Assembly (NCBI GenBank): GCA_950097265.1
Contig: CATNDJ010000002.1
Location: 69,131 to 133,130, forward strand
Length of the DNA: 64,000 bases
Direction: 5' to 3'
DNA from: an uncultured Oscillibacter sp.
GTDB taxonomy: Bacteria > Bacillota > Clostridia > Oscillospirales > Oscillospiraceae
The translations under genes were made by a program, and so were the position numbers. Under the pieces are notes generated by a model that worked only from the letters and a program-made list of their open reading frames with translations, was not told where the DNA came from and made no database searches. Below, one piece after another: positions 57,873 through 64,000 of this stretch; positions within the stretch are counted from its first letter, which is position 1, and every line of letters begins with the position of its first letter.

Positions 57873-59312
57873 TCAATGTCTGGAGGGTGTCCCCGTCGCC
57901 TGGGCCGCTTTCAGCTCCGCCAGTTCCCGCTTCATCTGGACGATCAGCACCGCCAGTTTTTCCTCGCACTCCTCGCGGGTATGGGCATAGATGTTGCGGG
58001 CGTGCTTTTTGCCGTCGATCCATTTGGGGGAGTAACGGCCCTCCCACAGGTGGTCATTGATTTGGCTGATGCAGCCCGTCCCCGGCCTGCGGTGGAGCGG
58101 ACGGTAGGGGGTGAACTGTACTGGAGGAGCAGTTTCCTCCCGCTCCGTTTCATCCTGCTCCTGTACCTCCACCCCGGCGATGCCCTGGTCAATATTCCGG
58201 GCCGCGTTCCTCTGCATCTCGCTGGTGACGTGGGTGTAGATGTTCAGCGTGGTGGCGGAGGAGACATGCCCAATGATGGTGGACAGCGTCTTCACATCCA
58301 TCCCATTCTCCAGGGACATGGTGGCGAAAGTGTGGCGGAGGTCATGGAACCTCACCCTTTTGCACCCGGCCCGCTCCAGGATGACTTGCAGACGCTTGCG
58401 GACATAGCCTGGGTCCACAGGCTGCTCCGGCTTGATGCGGGAGGGGAACATCCACTTCGAGAAGATCTGCGCCCTGTACTCCGCCAGCAGCTCCACCATA
58501 GCGGGCGGCAGGATGACGGTACGGACGGCGGCCTTGGTCTTGGGCTCGTTGATCTCCAGCTTGCCGTTGACGGAATACACCTGCTTGTTGATACGCAGTC
58601 TGCCGGTCTTGAAGTCCAGGTCAGACCATTGGAGGGCCAGCAGCTCGCCCCGGCGCATCCCCGTGGTCAGCTCCAGGAGGAACAGCTCGTACATCCCCTC
58701 CGCCTTGGCCTGGATCAGGAACCGCTGGATTTCCTCCTTGGTCAGTATTTTCATTTCCTTCTCCCGCAGAGGCGGCAGCTTGCAGCCGAAGGCCGGGTTT
58801 ACCCGGATGAGCCCCTCCTTTACTGCCCGATCCAGCGCCATCTGACACACCGCATGACAGCTGCGCACCGAGCGATCCGCCATTCCAGTGCCGTGACGCT
58901 CCACGTTGTTGATTCGCCCGCCCTTTTTCATCTCGGTGAAGAACTGCTGGAGGTCGGATTGAGACAGCTTGTTCAGCGGGATATCCCCTACTCCAGGAAT
59001 GGCATGGAGGTAGATCCAATTCTCGTAGTTCAGCTGGGTGGTGTGCCGCAGGGCCGGCTTGGAGTAGTTCTGATACCAGAAGTCAAGCCAGTCCCCGAAC
59101 CGCATTTCCGGCCTGACCTTCACCGGCCCGGAACCACCTTGCTCCTTTTTCAGCTGTTCCAGCTTCTCGGCGCACTCTTTCTTGGTCTTAGCCAGCACAT
59201 TCTTTGTCTTGGGATTGCCGCCGTCGTCGTATCCAATAACCACCCGGCCCTCCCAGCGTCCGTCCTTCCGCAGGCGGATGGTGCCCTCACCTTTCTTCCG
59301 CTTCTTCGCCAT
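57873..59312 (-). CDS. Tyrosine integrase with an extra C-terminal arm-type domain
   Basis: 479 residues. N-terminal AP2-like arm-binding domain (~9-50, TIRLRKDGRWEGRVVIGYDDGG), SAM-like core-binding domain (~70-165) and catalytic domain with R220 (TTGMRRGE), H323-x2-R326 (HDLRHTF), H349 and nucleophile Y359 (NIYTHV). A ~95-residue tail includes a second arm-like module (414-456: CISQINDHLWEGRYSPKWID...), not usual for the family. Integrates the element at the tRNA-Ala 3' end (inference from position). Four bases from the second integrase gene, so both are on one message. Confidence 0.92.
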   Translation of the reverse strand: MAKKRKKGEGTIRLRKDGRWEGRVVIGYDDGGNPKTKNVLAKTKKECAEKLEQLKKEQGGSGPVKVRPEMRFGDWLDFWYQNYSKPALRHTTQLNYENWIYLHAIPGVGDIPLNKLSQSDLQQFFTEMKKGGRINNVERHGTGMADRSVRSCHAVCQMALDRAVKEGLIRVNPAFGCKLPPLREKEMKILTKEEIQRFLIQAKAEGMYELFLLELTTGMRRGELLALQWSDLDFKTGRLRINKQVYSVNGKLEINEPKTKAAVRTVILPPAMVELLAEYRAQIFSKWMFPSRIKPEQPVDPGYVRKRLQVILERAGCKRVRFHDLRHTFATMSLENGMDVKTLSTIIGHVSSATTLNIYTHVTSEMQRNAARNIDQGIAGVEVQEQDETEREETAPPVQFTPYRPLHRRPGTGCISQINDHLWEGRYSPKWIDGKKHARNIYAHTREECEEKLAVLIVQMKRELAELKAAQATGTPSRH

Positions 59313-59316
59313 ACTC

Positions 59317-60477
59317 TCACCCCCTCACCATGATGTCGTTCATAAATCCGCCCACGATCTCCGCAGCCCGGCGGTGCATGTCTCCGGTGACATGGGTGTA
59401 GGTGTCCAGGGTGAAGGACGCCTTGGTGTGTCCCAGGATACCGGAGAGGGTCTTGGCATCCACTCCACTGGTCAGGGCATGAGTGGCGAAGGTGTGTCTC
59501 AGGTCGTGAAACCGGATGCGAGGCAGGCCGGCATTCTTCAGCAGAGTCTTCATGTGATTGTAGGCGCTGCCGGGACTGACCGGACTCTCCGGGTGGAGGG
59601 GATTAGGGAAGATCCACTGAGAGCAGGAGCGCTTCTGCCGCTCCCGCAGCAGTTGGGCCGTGCTGGGCGGCAGGATGATGGTGCGCCGGCCCTTTCCCGT
59701 CTTGGTCTCGCCGGTGGTCAGTCCGCCGCCCTTGCGCTGGTGGAGCGTCCGGCGTACCGTCAGCGTCCCCTTCTTCCCGTCGAAGTCGGACCACATCAGG
59801 CCGCAGATCTCACCCCGCCGCATCCCGGTGGTCAGCTCTGTGTAGAAGAAGTCGTGCCAGACCGGGTCCTTTCTGATCTCCTCCATGAACCGCTCCAGCT
59901 GCTCGTCGTTGAGGATCTGCTTGGCGGCGCACTTCTTTTTGGGGAGGGTGACGTCCTCCGTAGGATTCCTCGCCGTGAGCCGTTCCTGTACCGCCGCGTC
60001 CATGGCCTGGTGGAACACACCGTGGAGGCTGCGGATGGTAGAACTGGAGAGCGCATACCCGTACTCAGGGTGTTCGGTCTTGCGTCCGTTCCTCTGCACC
60101 TCCCGATACAGGGCCTGCACGTCGTCGGCGGTGACCTTGCAGACCTGCTTGTCCCCCAGGCGGGGCTTGATGTAGCACTCGATGTACTGCCGGTAGCCCC
60201 GCAGGGTGGACTCCCGCACAGCGGGCGAGACGTACTCCTCCAGCCAGCGATCCAGCCAATCCCCCAGCGGCATCCGGCTGTCCTCGCTGAGGTCGACGTC
60301 CCGGTACTCCTCGATGCTCTGGTGCAGCTTTTTCATCAGCGCCTTCTGACTTTTGGCGGAGACGTAGCGGAAGATGGATTCGCCGTTCTCCTTGTGCCCC
60401 ACCACGATGCGGCCCTCCCAGCGTCCGTCCTCCCGTTTGCGCACCATGCCGTCGCCGGACGGTCTGCGCTTTGCCAT
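59317..60477 (-). CDS. Second tyrosine integrase
   Basis: 386 residues: arm domain MVRKREDGRWEGRIVVGHKENGE, core-binding domain, catalytic domain with TTGMRRGE, HDLRHTFATHAL, GHTKASFTLDTYTHV, all catalytic residues present. Clearly homologous to its neighbour but divergent and without the C-terminal extension. Two active-looking integrases side by side suggest either a two-recombinase element or an element nested in an older one. Confidence 0.93.
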   Translation of the reverse strand: MAKRRPSGDGMVRKREDGRWEGRIVVGHKENGESIFRYVSAKSQKALMKKLHQSIEEYRDVDLSEDSRMPLGDWLDRWLEEYVSPAVRESTLRGYRQYIECYIKPRLGDKQVCKVTADDVQALYREVQRNGRKTEHPEYGYALSSSTIRSLHGVFHQAMDAAVQERLTARNPTEDVTLPKKKCAAKQILNDEQLERFMEEIRKDPVWHDFFYTELTTGMRRGEICGLMWSDFDGKKGTLTVRRTLHQRKGGGLTTGETKTGKGRRTIILPPSTAQLLRERQKRSCSQWIFPNPLHPESPVSPGSAYNHMKTLLKNAGLPRIRFHDLRHTFATHALTSGVDAKTLSGILGHTKASFTLDTYTHVTGDMHRRAAEIVGGFMNDIMVRG

Positions 60478-60480
60478 CGT

Positions 60481-60792
60481 TTATTCCTCCTCTCTTTCCA
60501 GTTTTTTGCGTACCCGTTGTTCCTCCTCCGCATCGAAGGAGTAGGGCGGCTGCTCCATCAGCTCACGCTGTATCCCGCTGGCCAGACGGAACCCGGACAG
60601 GAAGCTGTCCAGGTCCGTCTGACTGCGTAGGGCATTCTCCAGATCCACCAGCCGCAGCAGCACTCTCCGCTCCGACTTTGCCAGCCGGGTAGCCAACTGC
60701 TTGTGGAGGACGGTTATCTTTTGCTCCAACTCCTGTGCCTGCCGGGACGGACTTTTGAACCGCAGGTGGAGCGCTCTCATGTAGTCACGCAT
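60481..60792 (-). CDS. Small helical element protein (DUF6809-like)
   Basis: 103 residues: MRDYMRALHLRFKSPSRQAQELEQKITVLHKQLATRLAKSERRVLLRLVDLENAL, a coiled-coil-like helical protein with Glu/Arg-rich end. Such proteins are regularly found beside integrases in Clostridial integrative elements; function unknown. ATG 60792 has AGGAGGCGAC upstream. Ends three bases before the integrase start, so it is co-transcribed. Confidence 0.65.
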   Translation of the reverse strand: MRDYMRALHLRFKSPSRQAQELEQKITVLHKQLATRLAKSERRVLLRLVDLENALRSQTDLDSFLSGFRLASGIQRELMEQPPYSFDAEEEQRVRKKLEREEE

Positions 60793-60866
60793 GGTCGTGT
60801 CGCCTCCTTGCTCTTTTTGCAACACAAACACATACCACACTTTGCGGAATATAGCTACTACTTTTT

Positions 60867-61271
60867 TCACAGTCCGCCGTTCTGGTAGCGGACCGCATCA
60901 TCCAGCGTGACGCTGCCGCCTGTCTTCTTCACGTTCTGGACGCACCGTCCCCGGAGCGCCTTGAGCTGCTCATCGGGAATCTCCATCCCCGCCGCCAGCA
61001 CATTCATCACCATGTCCTGTTCCACCGCCAGCTTGAAGAGCAGACGACAGACGCGGTTCTCCGAATCCTGCACCGCACCGCGAATAGCGGACAGGTACAT
61101 AGGCGCTACGGCTGTGCAGTCGCTGGCGTTTAGGTAGTCGCAGTAGAACCGCAGAGCCGTTTCCACGAACTCATTTTGACTGCGGCAGTGTGCCAGCGGC
61201 ATCGCCGCTTTGATCTTCCTGTCGGTATCCGGATCGATCCTCATCTGAAATCTTACTTTTTCTTCTGCCAT
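60867..61271 (-). CDS. Ribbon-helix-helix-type element protein (MobC-like or copy control)
   Basis: 134 residues. KVRFQMRIDPDTDRKIKAAMPLAHCRSQNEFVETALRFYCDYL is a clear RHH DNA-binding fold; the C-terminal ~80 residues are helical and unassigned. Candidates are a relaxosome accessory protein or element repressor. ATG 61271 follows TTGGAGG with 8-base spacing; the longer open frame lacks this. No relaxase gene is adjacent. Confidence 0.65.
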   Translation of the reverse strand: MAEEKVRFQMRIDPDTDRKIKAAMPLAHCRSQNEFVETALRFYCDYLNASDCTAVAPMYLSAIRGAVQDSENRVCRLLFKLAVEQDMVMNVLAAGMEIPDEQLKALRGRCVQNVKKTGGSVTLDDAVRYQNGGL

Positions 61272-61470
61272 GATGTTATCCTCCAAAATCGTATTTTCCG
61301 GGACATTTGCCACCTGTAATGCCTTGATTTTCCTTGCGGCTCTAAGCCTTTGCCTGTATCCAATGCCAAATCCAGCGCCATACCGGGAAAAGTAATGCCA
61401 TTCTCCACTTTGCACAGTTCCTCGTAAAATGTACCGCAAACGGATTCAAACCTCGGTTTTTCCCGCCTCT

Positions 61471-61525
61471 CGGCCCGCATTGCGGGCCGGTGTGACCCGG
61501 CGTGGCGGCGTAAGGCGCCACGCCT
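61471..61525. other. Two adjacent hairpins, possible oriT or terminator
   Basis: CGGCCCGC-ATT-GCGGGCCG (61471-61489) and GGCGTGGCG / CGCCACGCC (61499-61524), between the Rep-like gene's stop and the RHH gene. Paired GC hairpins next to a RHH protein are seen at transfer origins, but no nic-site motif was recognised. Confidence 0.4.
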
Positions 61526-62101
61526 TTATCCTGCACTTTTTTCGACCCCCCGGTTCACCGGACCGTTTTGAAAATCGCTGAGGTCACCCGTTCCGTACAC
61601 CGGGCCGCACAGCCCCGACACACCGCGCTCTGCTGTTGGGGGTGTCGTGGGCCGCTCTGCGGTCGGAAGTGGCTCCTGTGTCGCGCAGAGCCGCGACAAT
61701 CGGGCCTGTGCTTTCTGTCGTTCTGTGTCCAGCTCCAGCTGACTGAGCTGCCGCTCGTGGTAGTGATCCACCGCTTCACGGATGGGACGGATGTGGTAGC
61801 GCAGTGTACCGTTGCGCTTGCGCCCGTCCCTCGTGACGACGGTGGTGGGCTCCGTGCGGATGAGGCACTTGTCCTCCAACTCCAGCACATACTTGCGGAC
61901 GGTGTTGGCGCTCATCTTCACCGCTCTGCCGATGGTGTTGTAGCTGGCGTAGGACTGGAAGGTTTTCCTGTCCTCGATGTGCATCAGGTAACCGTAGACC
62001 GCAATGGCGCCGTAGGACAGCCCCAGGTAGAACACCTCATTGGGCAGAGGAGAAAAATTCTTGGTGGGGTCGTGCTTGGAATAGAGATCGTATCTTTTCA
62101 C
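61526..62101 (-). CDS. HTH / replication-initiator-like protein (RepA N-terminal type)
   Basis: 191 residues. NFSPLPNEVFYLGLSYGAIAVYGYLMHIEDRKTFQSYASYNTIGRAVKMSANTVRKYVLELEDKCLIRTEPT is a winged-helix domain of the RepA_N/DnaD-like type common in Firmicutes elements. The tail after ~130 is low-complexity. It may initiate element replication after excision or regulate transcription. GTG 62101 has AGGAGG 6-7 bases upstream and overlaps the excisionase stop. Confidence 0.75.
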   Translation of the reverse strand: MKRYDLYSKHDPTKNFSPLPNEVFYLGLSYGAIAVYGYLMHIEDRKTFQSYASYNTIGRAVKMSANTVRKYVLELEDKCLIRTEPTTVVTRDGRKRNGTLRYHIRPIREAVDHYHERQLSQLELDTERQKAQARLSRLCATQEPLPTAERPTTPPTAERGVSGLCGPVYGTGDLSDFQNGPVNRGVEKSAG

Positions 62102-62307
62102 GCTGTACCTCCTGTGTGCTCCTCCACCCAACGGATGAACGCCTCCTTGGGAATCACGATGCGGCTGCCGATGCGCAGAGAGGGGAACCCCTGCTCGTGC
62201 ATCAGCTCGTACCCGCTGGACGGCGAGACGCCCAGCACCTTCGCCACTGTCTCCGCGTTCAGGAACAGCGGCAGCTCATCGTAGGTCTTGTAGATGGATT
62301 CTTTCAT
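62098..62307 (-). CDS. Excisionase-type HTH protein
   Basis: 69 residues: ELPLFLNAETVAKVLGVSPSSGYELMHEQGFPSLRIGSRIVIPKEAFIRWVEEHT, a MerR/AlpA-like winged HTH with the wing IGSR-IVIPK typical of DNA-binding excisionases. Directs integrases towards excision. AAGGAGAG upstream of ATG 62307. First gene of the minus-strand element operon. Confidence 0.85.
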   Translation of the reverse strand: MKESIYKTYDELPLFLNAETVAKVLGVSPSSGYELMHEQGFPSLRIGSRIVIPKEAFIRWVEEHTGGTA

Positions 62308-62760
62308 ACTGTACTTGCTCTCCTTATTAGTTGTGATGATTTTTCTCTCTGCATTGGAGCACAGGACAGAGTGTGATAGCCGTCCACACTGTTCTTGCCA
62401 TACCAGAGAAAATAAAAAAACCTACACATCCCTGCTGGCAAAACAACCAGCGGTACAGAATATCGTACCGCGAGATCTTGCACAGCCTCGGATATGTAAG
62501 TCGGAAGTAGAGCGAGGCAGTTTATTCAGTTGTTGTACTCGAATATACGTTCTGTGCATAGGATACTCGATCAGGCAGCTTTTGTCAAGAGGGTGCGTAT
62601 AAAAATTTTTGGAATTGGGAATACTATAAAATTTTCCATGGCTGTTGGGGTGTGCTCCTTGCGTCCGACGATATGGGCGACCTTGATTCTCCATTTGAAA
62701 TCGAATAAAATATTGACAGACGAATCGTATCGTTCAACTGGGCACGGGAGGAGATGCGAC
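62308..62760. other. A/T-richer intergenic region of the element
   Basis: About 450 bases between divergent genes. A perfect inverted repeat GCGGTAC-N8-GTACCGC lies at 62450-62471, a possible operator for the element's regulator. No convincing consensus promoter or further gene was found. Confidence 0.5.
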
Positions 62761-63423
62761 TTGAGGATTGCCACTTGGAACATCGAACGGCTGAGGCACA
62801 AAAAATTCCTGGAGCAGATTCTGCTTGCCTGTGAGCAGACTCAGGCAGATATCCTCGTGCTTACCGAGACAGACCATCTTGTGAGCCTGGATTATCTGTA
62901 CAGCTTCCACACGCCGCCGCTGACAGATCTTCAGCCTGTATTCTATAACCCCACCGAGAACAGAGTATCCATCTACACAAATTACCCTTGTATCCGACAG
63001 CATAAGACCTGCGACGAGTATACCGCACTGTATGTTGAGTTGGAGACCCCTAAAGGCCGTCTGTTGGTCTACGGAACCATCATCGGCATTTATGGAAACA
63101 GACACCCCTCGTTTCAGCAGTCCCTGACCCAACAGCTCGATGATATCAAGCGGCTGTCCGCCGGCGGGACGCCTGTGTGTATTTGCGGCGACTTCAACTG
63201 CAGCTTTTCCGACGGTTACTATTTTACGAAGCAGAGCAGAGAGACTTTGCTCCGCACCTTTTCCGATTACGACATCGAGCTGCTTACAAAAAACGAGGCA
63301 GAGTGCATTGACCACATTGCTGTCTCGAAGCGCTTTATCTCCAACAGTGGCATTCAGATCACAGAATGGAATCAGGATAAGCTGATGTCTGACCATAAGG
63401 GCATTGCTGTGTGCTTTTCGTAG
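62761..63423 (+). CDS. Endonuclease/exonuclease/phosphatase (EEP) family protein
   Basis: 220 residues: the EEP catalytic set is present, with Asn in ATWNIERL, Glu in LTETD, Asp/Asn in CGDFNCS, and the terminal MSDHKGI Asp-His. A metal-dependent phosphodiesterase or nuclease acting on DNA, RNA or a phospho-compound. The TTG at 62761 is chosen since GGAGGAG lies 8 bases upstream and homology begins right there. GC is visibly lower than host genes, which suggests acquisition. It could be element cargo, possibly defensive, but no partner gene is visible. Confidence 0.8.
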   Translation: MRIATWNIERLRHKKFLEQILLACEQTQADILVLTETDHLVSLDYLYSFHTPPLTDLQPVFYNPTENRVSIYTNYPCIRQHKTCDEYTALYVELETPKGRLLVYGTIIGIYGNRHPSFQQSLTQQLDDIKRLSAGGTPVCICGDFNCSFSDGYYFTKQSRETLLRTFSDYDIELLTKNEAECIDHIAVSKRFISNSGIQITEWNQDKLMSDHKGIAVCFS

Positions 63424-63470
63424 CGGCTTGACTTTTTTCTTTGGATATTGAGGAGCAGAATCTGAAAGCC

Positions 63471-63500
63471 AAGAGCAGACTGCAGATGCGGTCTGCTCTT
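63471..63500. terminator. Bidirectional terminator between convergent genes
   Basis: AAGAGCAGAC-TGCAGATGCG-GTCTGCTCTT; 10-bp stem between the EEP gene and the CAP-domain gene. Confidence 0.7.
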
Positions 63501-63519
63501 GAGTTTCGTTGGGCGGTTG

Positions 63520-64000
63520 CTATGCGTAGAAGTTGATGCTGTTGGGGATTCCAAGGAACAGGTAGCAGTAGGTGATGCCGTTGTACTGGGTTACCCCCAC
63601 TCCGATGCAGTCGCATCTTGGGTCGATCATGGTCTCGAAGTGACCGGGGGAGTTGATCCAGTTATCGACGGCGCATTGGGCGGCATCAGCTGTGCCGGTG
63701 AACACGGTGAGGTTGGATCCGAAGCCATAAGGGTAGCCAGCGTCGGTAGCAGCCTTGCTTTCCTCCGGAGCGTGATGCCAGGTATAGCGCCGGTTAGAGC
63801 AGACTTGGGCGGCATTCATCAGTGCTTCGTTGATGGGCAGTTCCGATACCCCATTGGCCTTACGGGTTTGGTTGACCAACTGGACTATCTCCTGCCGTAT
63901 CTCAAGGTTGTCTGTTAGACTGACGCTGTTCCCGCTGGCGGGGACTTCCGGTGTGGCGTGGGCAGCGGGGCCGACCGTCTGCGTCATGCTCCCGCGCTCC
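63520..64000 (-). CDS. CAP/SCP-domain secreted protein, 5' end outside window
   Basis: About 160 residues visible. The C-terminal CAP domain reads EIRQEIVQLVNQTRKANGVSELPINEALMNAAQVCSNRR, with HHAP, GYPYGFGSNLTV, WINSPGHFETMIDPRCDCIGVGV and YCYLFLG. These are the CAP1/CAP2-type motifs of YkwD/SCP proteins. An extra Cys pair (CDC ... YCY) is present. Usually secreted and possibly wall-associated; the biochemical role in bacteria is unsettled. The frame stays open through the ATG near 63985 to the window edge, so a signal peptide and further domains probably lie outside. Confidence 0.85.
   Translation of the reverse strand, partial: ERGSMTQTVGPAAHATPEVPASGNSVSLTDNLEIRQEIVQLVNQTRKANGVSELPINEALMNAAQVCSNRRYTWHHAPEESKAATDAGYPYGFGSNLTVFTGTADAAQCAVDNWINSPGHFETMIDPRCDCIGVGVTQYNGITYCYLFLGIPNSINFYA

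Larger units (their letters stand above)
57738..63423. mobile_element. Integrative element at the tRNA-Ala 3' end (right end not found)
   Basis: Begins directly after the tRNA. Two tyrosine integrases read towards the tRNA, followed upstream by small element proteins, a RHH protein, a Rep-like HTH protein and an excisionase. This is the order of small mobilisable Firmicutes elements. No relaxase or conjugation gene is in the window and no second att copy is seen. The EEP-family gene may be cargo; the right limit is uncertain. Confidence 0.7.

Noticed and set aside
1..64000. CRISPR arrays, rRNA operons, transposase genes
   Set aside because: No regularly spaced direct repeats, no rRNA-like sequence and no transposase-family protein were found on either strand.

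Overview
The window looks like chromosomal DNA of a GC-rich, anaerobic, spore-forming Clostridia, most likely an Oscillospiraceae-type gut butyrate producer (inference). The evidence is GC-rich coding, a SpoVAF-type germination gene with a sigma-G-like promoter, S-layer-homology proteins, and an AbfD/Bcd/Etf butyrate module.

Left part (1-19.1 kb): the 3' part of a phosphohexomutase gene; a 5'-truncated SLH/CHAP gene; an EF-G paralogue; an ECF sigma/anti-sigma pair; then on the minus strand carA with an in-frame carB-dapF fusion, and addB-addA. The DapF half of the fusion has Ala where the first catalytic Cys is expected.

19.2-31.9 kb: a tightly packed PBSX-like contractile phage-particle operon in canonical order: terminase, portal, protease, capsid, connectors, sheath, tube, chaperone, LysM hub, baseplate. 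It has no integrase, repressor, replication, lysis or fibre genes. In place of a long tape measure it has a 297-residue low-complexity protein. It reads like a domesticated or gene-transfer-agent-like particle. Two tRNA-Leu genes follow.

32.4-46 kb: a sirtuin, an ArsC-like protein, a YihY-type membrane protein, SpoVAF, a large SLH surface protein, an M29 aminopeptidase, a gamma-carbonic-anhydrase-like protein, an AI-2E-type exporter, an autoregulated XRE/DUF3169 pair and a second ECF sigma operon. Two homologous small cassettes lie here (34.41-34.73 and 43.33-43.62 kb). Each encodes a 25-residue cationic peptide with the Shine-Dalgarno locked in a GAAA-capped hairpin. Each is opposed by a convergent ~90-105 nt RNA with its own consensus promoter. 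This is the layout of a type I toxin-antitoxin system and is the best candidate for an undescribed system in the window.

46.5-53.6 kb: a butyrate operon crt - CoA transferase - abfD - bcd - etfB - etfA, preceded by three inverted repeats of identical geometry (TATTC-N6-GAATA). Then come a small membrane protein, a PBP transpeptidase and an FHA-FtsW/RodA protein.

57.4-64 kb: a truncated tRNA-Ala half and an intact tRNA-Ala(CGC), followed by an element integrated at the tRNA 3' end. It carries two tandem tyrosine integrases, small element proteins, a HTH/Rep-like protein and an excisionase. Next are a lower-GC EEP-family nuclease/phosphatase gene and a CAP-domain gene cut by the window edge.
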